Positions 18,996 through 26,797 of a DNA stretch of 29,282 bases are shown one piece after another; position 1 is the first letter of the stretch, and every line of letters starts with the position of its first letter. The position numbers were made by a program, and so were the translations under genes. The notes beneath the pieces were generated by a model. It was not told where the DNA came from and ran no database searches. It saw nothing but the letters and a program-made list of their open reading frames with translations. This DNA is from Draconibacterium orientale. GTDB taxonomy: Bacteria > Bacteroidota > Bacteroidia > Bacteroidales > JAADGE01. The DNA lies in the NCBI GenBank assembly GCA_020718265.1, contig DYSM01000006.1, positions 1-29,282 of the forward strand. The letters run 5' to 3'.

Positions 18996-19988
18996 ATGGC
19001 AATTTTAGATTTCCAAAAGCCGGATAAAGTAATAATGGTCGAGTCTGACGGATCATTCGGTAAATTCGAATTTCGTCCGCTTGAACCCGGATACGGAATC
19101 ACTGTCGGCAATGCGTTAAGGCGGATATTATTATCATCGCTTGAGGGTTTTGCAGTAACATCTGTGAAAATCGAAGGTGTTGATCACGAATTTTCAACGA
19201 TTGCCGGTGTTATAGAAGACGTGCCCCGTATAATCCTAAATTTGAAACAGATACGATTCCGAAGAATTGTTGAGACGATGGATTCAGAGCGCGTTATCAT
19301 CAATATCGCAGGTAAAGATAAATTCAAAGGAGGAGATATGAATGATTTCTTCTCCGCATTTGAGGTTATCAATACCGAGCATGTTATTTGCAATATGGAA
19401 AAGGACGTGCGGTTACAAATTGAATTAACGGTTGATAAAGGTCGCGGGTATGTCTCGGCTGACGAGTCGGCAGGTTCAAGCAGTGAATTGGGGTTGATAG
19501 CTGTTGATGCTATTTATACTCCGATGAAAAACGTGAAGTATTCAGTTGAGAATTTCCGAGTAGGACAAAAAACCGATTACGAAAAACTCATTTTTGAAAT
19601 CCACACAGATGGCTCTATCCACCCTAAAGAGGCTCTGAAAGAAGCTGCAAAAATTTTGATTCATCACTTTATGCTCTTTTCAGACGAAAAAATTACCTTA
19701 GATTCGGAAGAGAAAAAAGAAAATGACGAGTTTGATGAGGAAATACTTCACATGCGTCAATTGCTGAAAACGAAACTTGTTGATATGGATTTGTCCGTGC
19801 GCGCACTGAATTGTCTAAAAGCAGCAGATATAGACACGCTCGGAGAACTTGTCATCTTTAACAGAAATGACTTATTAAAATTCCGTAATTTCGGAAAAAA
19901 ATCACTTGCAGAAATCGAAGAGCTTCTCATTGACAGACAGTTGAGTTTCGGCATGGACGTAGCAAAGTATAAATTAGACAAAGAATAA
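18996..19988 (+). CDS. rpoA: DNA-directed RNA polymerase subunit alpha
   Basis: A 330-residue assembly platform of RNA polymerase. The N-terminal domain (1 to about 230) has the dimerisation segment [14 protein letters not shown] (38-51) and [14 protein letters not shown] (217-230). An acidic linker (about 235-250) leads to the C-terminal domain with [20 protein letters not shown] and [16 protein letters not shown]. Arg269 and Asn272 match E. coli Arg265 and Asn268, the residues that contact UP elements and activators. UP-element recognition is therefore plausible here. It is followed by rplQ after 4 bases. Confidence 0.98.
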   Translation: MAILDFQKPDKVIMVESDGSFGKFEFRPLEPGYGITVGNALRRILLSSLEGFAVTSVKIEGVDHEFSTIAGVIEDVPRIILNLKQIRFRRIVETMDSERVIINIAGKDKFKGGDMNDFFSAFEVINTEHVICNMEKDVRLQIELTVDKGRGYVSADESAGSSSELGLIAVDAIYTPMKNVKYSVENFRVGQKTDYEKLIFEIHTDGSIHPKEALKEAAKILIHHFMLFSDEKITLDSEEKKENDEFDEEILHMRQLLKTKLVDMDLSVRALNCLKAADIDTLGELVIFNRNDLLKFRNFGKKSLAEIEELLIDRQLSFGMDVAKYKLDKE

Positions 19989-19992
19989 GGAA

Positions 19993-20469
19993 ATGAGACA
20001 CGGAAAAAAATTCAACCATTTAGGTCGAACAAGTTCGCACAGAGGTGCTCTTCTGAAAAATATGGCAATTTCGCTAATCGAGCACAAGAGAATAAATACA
20101 ACCTTAGCAAAAGCAAAAGAATTACGCGTTTTTGTTGAGCCAATCCTTAACCGCGCAAAGGATGACAGTATGCACTCACGCCGTATGGTTTTCAAAAAAT
20201 TGCAAGATAAAGAAGCTGTTACTGAACTTTTTCGTGAGGTTTCAGTTAAGATTGCAGACAGACCCGGCGGATATACTCGCATCTTAAAAACCGGAACACG
20301 ATTAGGCGACAACGCAGAAATGTGTATTATCGAGTTGGTTGATTATAACGATACTTATGTATTAACAAAAGAAAAATCAGCTTCAAAAAAACGTACACGC
20401 CGCGGAAGTGCAAAGAAAGTTGAAACAACCGGAACGGAAACAACAAAAAACAATCCGGTTACTGAATAA
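19993..20469 (+). CDS. rplQ: 50S ribosomal protein L17
   Basis: A 158-residue tunnel-exit protein. The core shows [43 protein letters not shown] and [28 protein letters not shown] Lys/Thr-rich tail of about 35 residues follows the core, which makes it longer than the E. coli protein (127) but usual for this phylum. Last gene of the ribosomal run, with a strong hairpin terminator from 20506. Confidence 0.98.
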   Translation: MRHGKKFNHLGRTSSHRGALLKNMAISLIEHKRINTTLAKAKELRVFVEPILNRAKDDSMHSRRMVFKKLQDKEAVTELFREVSVKIADRPGGYTRILKTGTRLGDNAEMCIIELVDYNDTYVLTKEKSASKKRTRRGSAKKVETTGTETTKNNPVTE

Positions 20470-20482
20470 TCAAGCATTTTTT

Positions 20483-20490
20483 TACTTTTG
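20483..20490 (+). promoter_or_regulatory. Possible -7 promoter element TACTTTTG
   Basis: TACTTTTG fits TAnnTTTG and is preceded by a T-run, as seen before other Bacteroidota promoters. No convincing -33 TTG/TTTG lies 19-22 bases upstream. If used, its transcript would pass through the hairpin at 20506-20535 before reaching the lipoprotein gene at 20571. It could also be a chance match in AT-rich DNA. Confidence 0.35.
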
Positions 20491-20505
20491 TGAATTAAAA
20501 ACTGA

Positions 20506-20535
20506 AAGAAGAGGGAAGACTAACCCTCTTCTTTT
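20506..20535 (+). terminator. Rho-independent terminator after rplQ
   Basis: A perfect 10-bp stem (AAGAAGAGGG at 20506-20515 with CCCTCTTCTT at 20524-20533) encloses an 8-base loop and runs into TTTT. It lies 36 bases after the rplQ stop and closes the ribosomal run. The T-tract is short because the stem itself ends in T residues. Confidence 0.9.
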
Positions 20536-20570
20536 CGTATAAAGAGATTCGATACTCATATTTTTACATT

Positions 20571-21491
20571 ATGTTACTTCGGTTGAAACTGTCATCTTTC
20601 ATTATTTTAGTTACTGTATTTCTTAGTGTTAACGGATGCGGCGGTTGTTCGGGCGAATCGGACGAGCCTTTTTCCGATAAAGATTCGGCATCGAATGCAG
20701 CTCTGTTTAGCGGACTGGTTGAGTTGGACGGAAAAACATTCGGAGTGCCGTCAAGTTTACAAATTTCTGAATACATCACCGAAACTTCGCCGTCCTACAG
20801 TCGTGCGCTGACAAACAATCCAGATAATTATTCCGCCTACATTACACCGATGAAACAGGCATTAAACTTAGGTGTTTACACGTCTGATTTCTCGTATATT
20901 GTTGCTTATCAGCAAATTTCAGATGCATCAAGACAGTTTGCATCTATTAAATTTTTAATTGATGAGCTTAACTTGTCCAATGCGATGTCCGAAAATATTC
21001 TTTCCAAAATCGAAAAAACGTCTAACAAAGATTCTTTGATTATTGTTGTATCAGGCGTTTTTACGGCATTGGATGAATATCTGATTGCCGGGAAACGCAG
21101 CGATATTTCGGCACTGGTGATTACGGGGGCTTGGGTTGAAAGCATGTATCTGTTATGTACCACGTTAGAGAAAGATAAAAGCAAAAAAATCTTTGCAATG
21201 GTTGCCGATCAGAAATATGTTGTCGATAACATACTTGATATACTGAAGCCATATTATGGGCAGTCTGACGAATTTGACAGGTTGTTTGATGATTTGGTAA
21301 ATCTCGCTTATCTTTACGACGGCGTTACATACAATTACACGTTTGTAAAGCCCAAAACAGATGTTGAAAACAAATTAACAGTCATAAAATCAGTCAACGA
21401 AGTGATTGTTAGTGATTACCATATTAATTCTGTCAAGTCGCACATACAACAAATTCGAGCGCGCATCGTTTCAACTAAAAGCGATTCATAA
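20571..21491 (+). CDS. Predicted lipoprotein of unknown function
   Basis: A 306-residue protein that I do not recognise. Residues 1-22 form a lipoprotein signal peptide (basic start, hydrophobic core) ending in VNG before Cys23. The following GGCSGESDEPF is Gly/Ser and acid rich, like Bacteroidota lipoproteins that reach the outer membrane. The rest looks mainly helical with no TM segment. It contains a DSLIIVVSGVFTALDEYLIAGKR segment and later ILDILKPYYGQSDEFDRLFDDL. It shares one base with the next gene (TAATG) and leads a cluster that includes a large ABC transporter, so a role as its outer-membrane or periplasmic partner is a reasonable but unproven inference. Confidence 0.75.
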   Translation: MLLRLKLSSFIILVTVFLSVNGCGGCSGESDEPFSDKDSASNAALFSGLVELDGKTFGVPSSLQISEYITETSPSYSRALTNNPDNYSAYITPMKQALNLGVYTSDFSYIVAYQQISDASRQFASIKFLIDELNLSNAMSENILSKIEKTSNKDSLIIVVSGVFTALDEYLIAGKRSDISALVITGAWVESMYLLCTTLEKDKSKKIFAMVADQKYVVDNILDILKPYYGQSDEFDRLFDDLVNLAYLYDGVTYNYTFVKPKTDVENKLTVIKSVNEVIVSDYHINSVKSHIQQIRARIVSTKSDS

Positions 21492-21931
21492 TGCGAATAT
21501 TTCAACAAAAAGTCATTTTTTCGGTTATTCTTTTGGCTTATTTTGGTTTTGCAGAAGCGCAAAATACCGAAAAACAGTCGTTTGCTTCGGAAATTATCAC
21601 CGCTCCGTTTGTTTCGGACGGTCAAAGATACATTACAACGCTTAATGAAGACGGCTTTGCTGAATTTACGTTTGTCTTTCTGGGAGGAAACACCTACAGA
21701 ATTGGAGTAAAAAGTCTTGCGAATTTTAAAATTCATTTTCAATTAGTCGATATTCCCGGAAATGTTATCTTTGACAGTCAAAAATATAACTATCCGGTTT
21801 TTTGGAATTTTTCGTTCGATTACACGCAACCTTGTAAAATACGCGTAATCGGCTTAAATCTTGACCCGAAACTCACGTCCAAACAAGTTGAAGTCGCTAT
21901 CGGTTACAAAAAATATATTCCGACAAAATGA
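21491..21931 (+). CDS. Small exported protein of unknown function
   Basis: A 146-residue protein with a clear signal peptide: KVIFSVILLAYFGF core and likely cleavage after AEA (residue 23). The mature part of about 123 residues looks beta-rich, with alternating hydrophobic strands such as AEFTFVFLGGNTYRIGVKS and IHFQLVDIPGNVIFDS, suggesting a small beta-sandwich in the periplasm. It has one Cys (in TQPCKIRV), so no internal disulfide is expected. Its start overlaps the lipoprotein stop by one base, and its stop overlaps the ABC transporter start by 4 bases (ATGA). The three genes are therefore probably translated in step. Confidence 0.72.
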   Translation: MRIFQQKVIFSVILLAYFGFAEAQNTEKQSFASEIITAPFVSDGQRYITTLNEDGFAEFTFVFLGGNTYRIGVKSLANFKIHFQLVDIPGNVIFDSQKYNYPVFWNFSFDYTQPCKIRVIGLNLDPKLTSKQVEVAIGYKKYIPTK

Positions 21932-24900
21932 GCGAAAGTATTCTCAAAGCGTTAATGCAATTGTTTGCCATCATTGCCCGTCCGGACAGTGGGGAGGAGA
22001 GTCGCCGTCCGCTTGTTGAGGATTTTTTGAAACAACAACTCAACCAAGAACTTGTGGACGAGTATTTGTTGGTTTTTGATAATTATTATTCAAAAAATCA
22101 GAAAAAAAACAGCACAGATAAACGTCAAAAGCACATATCTTCAAGCTCTGTGCGTGTTTTGACGATTTGCACGGTAATTAATAAAGAACTTACGAAAAAG
22201 CAAAAATCTATTGTAGTTTTGCGACTTTTGGAATTTATTTTTACAGAAAAACATCCGACAGACCAAGAGCTTGAGTTTGTGCAAACCGTTGCCGAAACGT
22301 TTAATGTTACAGATATTGAATACAAACAATTACAACAAATTGTATTTGAAACGTATGATAACATACCCGATTCTCCTTATTTCTTACTAATTTTTAAGCA
22401 CGATTTTTCTGCAGTTAGTTCTGCAAAATACTTAAATGCTTTTTCGTTCGATACGCCCTTGTTTGTGCTTAAAACACAATCTTCTAATATGTATATATCT
22501 GTCTATCATGGTGATAATGAAATTTATCTGAACGGACAATTGATGCATAAAGATCGCGTTTATGTGCTCTCAACCGGCTCTTCAATACGCGATGTTAAAC
22601 GAAAACCGATTTATTACAGCGATATTGTTGCCGCGTTTTTGGATGACGACAAACGAGATGACATTATTTTTGAAGCCCGAAATATTTCTTACAAATTCAA
22701 AAACGGAACTTATGGCGTAAACCAAACTTCGTTTATCGAAAAATCGGGAAAACTTGTCGGTTTGATGGGCGGCAGCGGCTCCGGGAAATCTACATTACTT
22801 AACGTTTTGAACGGGAGCATTACCCCCACAACCGGAATAGTTTTTATCAACGGCTGCGATATACACAAAGAACCTGAGCAAATTGAGGGCATCATCGGTT
22901 TCGTATCACAAGACGATTTGCTGATTGAGGATTTAACTGTTTTTGAAAATTTGTATTTCAATGCCAAACTCTGTTTTGGGAATTACAACAAACGACAACT
23001 GTTCCGTTTAGTCATTTCTACACTTAAAATTCTTGGACTTTTCAGCATCAAAGATTTGAAAGTGGGAAGTCCGCTCAATAAAAAAATCAGCGGCGGACAA
23101 CGCAAGCGGCTCAATATTGCACTTGAGCTTATTCGTGAACCTGCTGTTTTATTCTTAGATGAGCCAACTTCCGGGCTTTCCTCGCGCGATTCCGAACTTA
23201 TTTTGGATATTTTGAAAGAACTTGCGCTGAAAGGAAAACTCATTTTCGTGGTCATTCATCAGCCGTCGTCCGAAATTTTTAAAATGTTCGACAGATTAAT
23301 GATAATCGACCAAGGCGGCTATGTGGTTTACGACGGCGACCCTGTGGAATCCGTTGTCTATTTCAAATCCGGCATAAAACAAGCCGATTGGAACTCCGGA
23401 GAGTGTCCCGTGTGCGGAAACGTGAACCCCGAGCAGGTGTTCAACATACTGGAATCTCAGGTCTTAGACGAGTTCGGCAACAGAACTTCAACCCGAAAAG
23501 TGTCGCCGTCGGAATGGTTTTCCTATTTCAGAAAATATAAACAGGCTTCATCAGACGGAGAAGTCAACCTTTCTACTAAAAATGAAAAATCGTCGTTACC
23601 GGAAATCTCTTTCAAAATTCCGTCTAAATTCAAACAGTTTTTGATTTTTAGTCGTCGAGATTTGTTGTCCAAATTAGCAAATTCACAATATTTGCTCATA
23701 AATTTACTCGAAGCTCCAATTTTGGCGTTTCTGTTGTCCTACATCATAAAATATTACAGCATCGAAAACGAAGCCGGATATATTTTTTCTAAAAATGAAA
23801 ATATTCCGATTTACATTTTCATGGCAGTCATAGTCGCTCTGTTTGTGGGACTTACGCTCAGTGCCGATGAAATTATCAAAGACAGAAAAATTCTTAAGCG
23901 CGAATCGTTTCTAAACTTAAGTCGATTCAGTTATTTGTCTTCCAAAATCGTATTACTGTTTGCATTGGCGGCGTATCAGGCATTTGTTTTTGTAATTATT
24001 GGCAATACAATTCTGGAAATAAGAGAGATGTATTGGGATTATTGGCTCGTTTTGTTTTCGACATGGGCTTTTGCTATTTTGCTTGGTCTGAATATTTCAG
24101 ACGGATTTAAAACCAGTGTAACTATCTATATTTCAATTCCTTTTCTTATTATTCCGCAAATTATTTTGAGTGGAATAATTGTACAATACGAGAAATTAAA
24201 TCCAACCGTCAGCACTCCTGAAAGTATTCCTTGGTACGGCGAAATCATGACGGCGCGTTGGGCTTACGAAGCCTTAGCTGTGAACCAATTTATGAATAAC
24301 AGCTATGAAAAACAGCTGTATAAAGAAGAACGTGTCATGCGTTTGGCAACATTTAAGAAAGATATTTGGCTTAAAGAAATTGAAAGCAACATCGGAATAT
24401 ACGAAGGAGCAGCGTCGGCTACTGAAAAAACTAACGACATGACGAAATCCTTCAATTTAATAATCAAAGAATTAGCATTAGAAATTCAAACGAATAAAGC
24501 AGTTGTTCCAAAGTTTTCTATGCCTTTGGAAGATGTTAAAAATCTTACACCGGAAAACCTTTTAGAAATAAGAGCTTACATGGCGCGATTGAGCCAGTTT
24601 TATATTCAGCAGTTCAACGAGGCTTATAGGGCACAGCAAAAATATGTAAACTTGCAAACCGCAACCGATTCAATGAATGAGCTTTACACAAACTTAAAGA
24701 TGAATTATCACAACGAACGACTTGCCGAATTTGTAACAAATAAAAATGAAGTAAAGAAAACACTCATCTATCGCGGGCGAATTATCAACAAAACGGATAT
24801 GATTTATCAATACCCGCAACGTTTTGTTAAGGCACATTTTTATGCACCAAAAAAACGAGTGTTCGCAAAATATTACGATACGTTTTCTGTCAATGTTGCC

Positions 24901-25023
24901 ATAATTTGGATATACACACTTTTCTTGGCAGTTACACTTCAATATCGCTTTTTCGGCAAATTTTTGGAATTGCCAAAAGGCATAAAAGCGTTAATTTTGA
25001 AACGAAAAAGTAACATCCTTTAA
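21928..25023 (+). CDS. ABCG-type ABC transporter with N-terminal TerB-like and FHA-like regions
   Basis: A 1031-residue fused transporter. Residues 1-140 are helical and resemble a degenerate TerB domain. About 180-235 (IYLNGQLMHKDRVYVL...GSSIR) look FHA-like. The ATPase follows: Walker A GGSGSGKST (281-289), Q-loop Gln328, signature ISGGQ (387-391), Walker B VLFLDE (407-412) and His444. The order of ATPase before membrane domain, and the TSGLSSRD segment, fit the ABCG/White family. A CPVC pair (493-496) lies between ATPase and membrane part. Predicted TM segments are near 586-607, 628-646, 672-692, 703-721, 733-753 and 986-1006, with a large non-membrane insert at about 754-985. The substrate is unknown; export is inferred. 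It overlaps the upstream exported-protein gene by 4 bases. Confidence 0.85.
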   Translation: MSESILKALMQLFAIIARPDSGEESRRPLVEDFLKQQLNQELVDEYLLVFDNYYSKNQKKNSTDKRQKHISSSSVRVLTICTVINKELTKKQKSIVVLRLLEFIFTEKHPTDQELEFVQTVAETFNVTDIEYKQLQQIVFETYDNIPDSPYFLLIFKHDFSAVSSAKYLNAFSFDTPLFVLKTQSSNMYISVYHGDNEIYLNGQLMHKDRVYVLSTGSSIRDVKRKPIYYSDIVAAFLDDDKRDDIIFEARNISYKFKNGTYGVNQTSFIEKSGKLVGLMGGSGSGKSTLLNVLNGSITPTTGIVFINGCDIHKEPEQIEGIIGFVSQDDLLIEDLTVFENLYFNAKLCFGNYNKRQLFRLVISTLKILGLFSIKDLKVGSPLNKKISGGQRKRLNIALELIREPAVLFLDEPTSGLSSRDSELILDILKELALKGKLIFVVIHQPSSEIFKMFDRLMIIDQGGYVVYDGDPVESVVYFKSGIKQADWNSGECPVCGNVNPEQVFNILESQVLDEFGNRTSTRKVSPSEWFSYFRKYKQASSDGEVNLSTKNEKSSLPEISFKIPSKFKQFLIFSRRDLLSKLANSQYLLINLLEAPILAFLLSYIIKYYSIENEAGYIFSKNENIPIYIFMAVIVALFVGLTLSADEIIKDRKILKRESFLNLSRFSYLSSKIVLLFALAAYQAFVFVIIGNTILEIREMYWDYWLVLFSTWAFAILLGLNISDGFKTSVTIYISIPFLIIPQIILSGIIVQYEKLNPTVSTPESIPWYGEIMTARWAYEALAVNQFMNNSYEKQLYKEERVMRLATFKKDIWLKEIESNIGIYEGAASATEKTNDMTKSFNLIIKELALEIQTNKAVVPKFSMPLEDVKNLTPENLLEIRAYMARLSQFYIQQFNEAYRAQQKYVNLQTATDSMNELYTNLKMNYHNERLAEFVTNKNEVKKTLIYRGRIINKTDMIYQYPQRFVKAHFYAPKKRVFAKYYDTFSVNVAIIWIYTLFLAVTLQYRFFGKFLELPKGIKALILKRKSNIL

Positions 25024-25051
25024 ACCTATTTCACAAAAATATCTTCAGAAA

Positions 25052-25816
25052 TTGGAAACACTGAGCAAAAATAAGCTAAAATTTTACGCTTCGCTTAAAC
25101 AAAAAAAGTTTCGGGACGAAAGCAAATTGTTTGCGGTTGAAGGTTCTAAAGCGATTTCGGATTTTTTGGAAAGCGGTTTAGTTCCGAAAACGCTTATTGT
25201 TGAAAATGAGCAAAATAAATTGTTTTCAGATTTGAAAACCGAACTGTTTTATGCCGACAAAGCGTCAATTTCAAAACTCACAAATTTTTCCGAACCGCCC
25301 GATGCCATTGCTTATTTTTCGTATTTTGAGTCGAAATTTGACGCAAATTCTTTGCACGAACAATTGACAATTTTCTGCGACGGAATCCAAAATCCCGGAA
25401 ATTTCGGTACAATTATTCGGACTGCCGAATGGTTCGGCATAAAAACGATTCTGTGCAGCCGCGACACTGCCGATTTCTACAATCCGAAAGTTGTTCAGGC
25501 AACCATGGGCTCGTTGGCGCGCGTAAATATTTTTTATGTAGATTTTTCTGAGGTTGCAGATGTTGCAAAGGCAGAAAACCTCCCGATTTTCGGGACATTT
25601 ATGGACGGAAAAGATATTTTAAACTTGGTTTTGCCCAAAATCGGTATCGTAGTTTTGGGAAACGAAGGTCAAGGCATTCGTCCGCAAACTGCAAAATTTG
25701 TGAACGAGCGCCTTAGTATTCCGCGTTTTTCGTTCGGAAATAAACCGGAATCGTTGAATGTTTCTGTTGCCGCAGCACTTGTTTTGGCTGAATTTAGGCG
25801 ACAAAATATTTTTTAA
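25052..25816 (+). CDS. TrmH/SpoU-family RNA 2'-O-methyltransferase
   Basis: A 254-residue enzyme of the SPOUT class that methylates ribose 2'-OH in rRNA or tRNA with S-adenosylmethionine. The N-terminal substrate-binding part includes FAVEGSKAISDFL. The knotted catalytic domain has motif 1 NPGNFGTIIRTAEWFG (from 114), motif 2 VVLGNEGQGIRP (200-211) and motif 3 SLNVSVAAALVLAEFRR (234-250). The target site is not known. The start is TTG at 25052, because no ATG lies at a fitting place and SKNKLKFYASLKQKKFR matches family N-termini. It lies 28 bases after the ABC gene. Its stop overlaps the convergent kinase gene stop. Confidence 0.9.
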   Translation: METLSKNKLKFYASLKQKKFRDESKLFAVEGSKAISDFLESGLVPKTLIVENEQNKLFSDLKTELFYADKASISKLTNFSEPPDAIAYFSYFESKFDANSLHEQLTIFCDGIQNPGNFGTIIRTAEWFGIKTILCSRDTADFYNPKVVQATMGSLARVNIFYVDFSEVADVAKAENLPIFGTFMDGKDILNLVLPKIGIVVLGNEGQGIRPQTAKFVNERLSIPRFSFGNKPESLNVSVAAALVLAEFRRQNIF

Positions 25817-26763
25817 GCCGGTTCGTAAGTCATTGCCGACGCGCCAAGCACTGCCGCATACTCATTATCGAGTTGCGATGGCTGAATGTTTATTTTCGAT
25901 TTGTGAATTTGCATGGCGTTTTCCATTGCCGATTTTCGTGCAGGTTCAAACAAAATATCGCCGGCATTTGCCAAGCCGCCAAATAAAAATACGGCTTCCG
26001 GACTGAACATCGAATACAAATCTGCAATGGCTTCGCCGAGCATGCGTCCTGTAATTTCAAATGCACGTTGCGCAACTCTGTCTCCTTCGTTGGCGTATTT
26101 TGCTATAATCTTGGCTTCCAATGCGTTAAAAGCATATTTGCGCAGTTCGGAATCAATTGGTTGAGTTGCCAACAAATCGAAAACCGTGCGTTTTATGCCT
26201 GTTGCCGACACGTAAGTTTCCCAGCAACCCGTTCGTCCGCATGCGCACTCTCGGTCGAGTTGCGTGCTTGTGAGGTGTCCGAATTCGCCGGCAAGTCCGT
26301 CGCTTCCGTAAAGAATTTTTCCGCTCGAATAGATACCTGCGCCAAGTCCTGTGCCGAGTGTGAGCACAATGAAATCGGTTTTATCCTTTGCGCCGCCGTA
26401 AATTTTTTCGCCGATTGCTGCGGCTTTCGCATCGTTGGTCAGAAATACCGGAACTTTAAAACTGTCGTGAAATTCCTGCACGATGTTTACTTTGCCCTTC
26501 CACGGCAAATTAGGTGCATGGTCGATGGTGCCGGTGCGATAATTTCCGTTCGGTGCGCCGATTCCGATTCCCGTGAGTTGATAATCCGGAAATTCGTAAA
26601 GTTTCGACTTAATTAAGCGACTAAATTCTGCCACATAATCGGAGAAAATGGGATGTCCTTTGGTTTGAATTTGGTCGGAAGCTAATATAACACCCTGTGT
26701 ATCAACCAATCCGAATACGGAATTTGTTCCGCCTATGTCAATGCCGATGCTGAGAGATTTCAT
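25813..26763 (-). CDS. ROK-family sugar kinase (glucokinase-like)
   Basis: A 316-residue cytosolic kinase that phosphorylates a hexose with ATP. Visible motifs are the phosphate-1 loop DIGGTN (9-14), the catalytic Asp in NDAKAAAIGE (Asp111), the TLGTGLGAGI loop (135-144) and the ROK signature. In the signature, Glu160 and His163 meet the sugar, and the zinc cluster CACGRTGC (Cys173, Cys175, Cys180) is complete. There is no N-terminal DNA-binding domain, so this is an enzyme rather than a NagC-type repressor. Glucose or a related hexose is the likely substrate. It follows the PAP2 gene by 30 bases on the same strand and is probably co-transcribed. Confidence 0.92.
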   Translation of the reverse strand: MKSLSIGIDIGGTNSVFGLVDTQGVILASDQIQTKGHPIFSDYVAEFSRLIKSKLYEFPDYQLTGIGIGAPNGNYRTGTIDHAPNLPWKGKVNIVQEFHDSFKVPVFLTNDAKAAAIGEKIYGGAKDKTDFIVLTLGTGLGAGIYSSGKILYGSDGLAGEFGHLTSTQLDRECACGRTGCWETYVSATGIKRTVFDLLATQPIDSELRKYAFNALEAKIIAKYANEGDRVAQRAFEITGRMLGEAIADLYSMFSPEAVFLFGGLANAGDILFEPARKSAMENAMQIHKSKINIQPSQLDNEYAAVLGASAMTYEPA

Positions 26764-26776
26764 GTTTTGAAACGTG

Positions 26777-26797
26777 TTAAGTTTTTTACAAACTTAA
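26777..26797. repeat. Short inverted repeat between the PAP2 and ROK kinase genes
   Basis: TTAAGTTT (26777-26784) and AAACTTAA (26790-26797) form a perfect 8-bp stem with a 5-base loop. It includes the PAP2 stop codon. It is AT-only apart from one G-C pair, and on the minus strand, where the genes lie, no T-tract follows. It is therefore unlikely to stop transcription strongly. A role in mRNA stability between the two cistrons is possible. Confidence 0.45.

Noticed and set aside
26068..26616. A 182-codon open frame on the + strand
   Set aside because: It is the opposite strand of the ROK kinase, whose catalytic and zinc motifs are complete. The frame is Cys/Ala/Ser-rich without any motif.
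26777..26797. The inverted repeat as a terminator of the PAP2 gene
   Set aside because: The stem is almost all A-T and no T-tract follows on the coding strand. The kinase gene follows closely and is probably co-transcribed.
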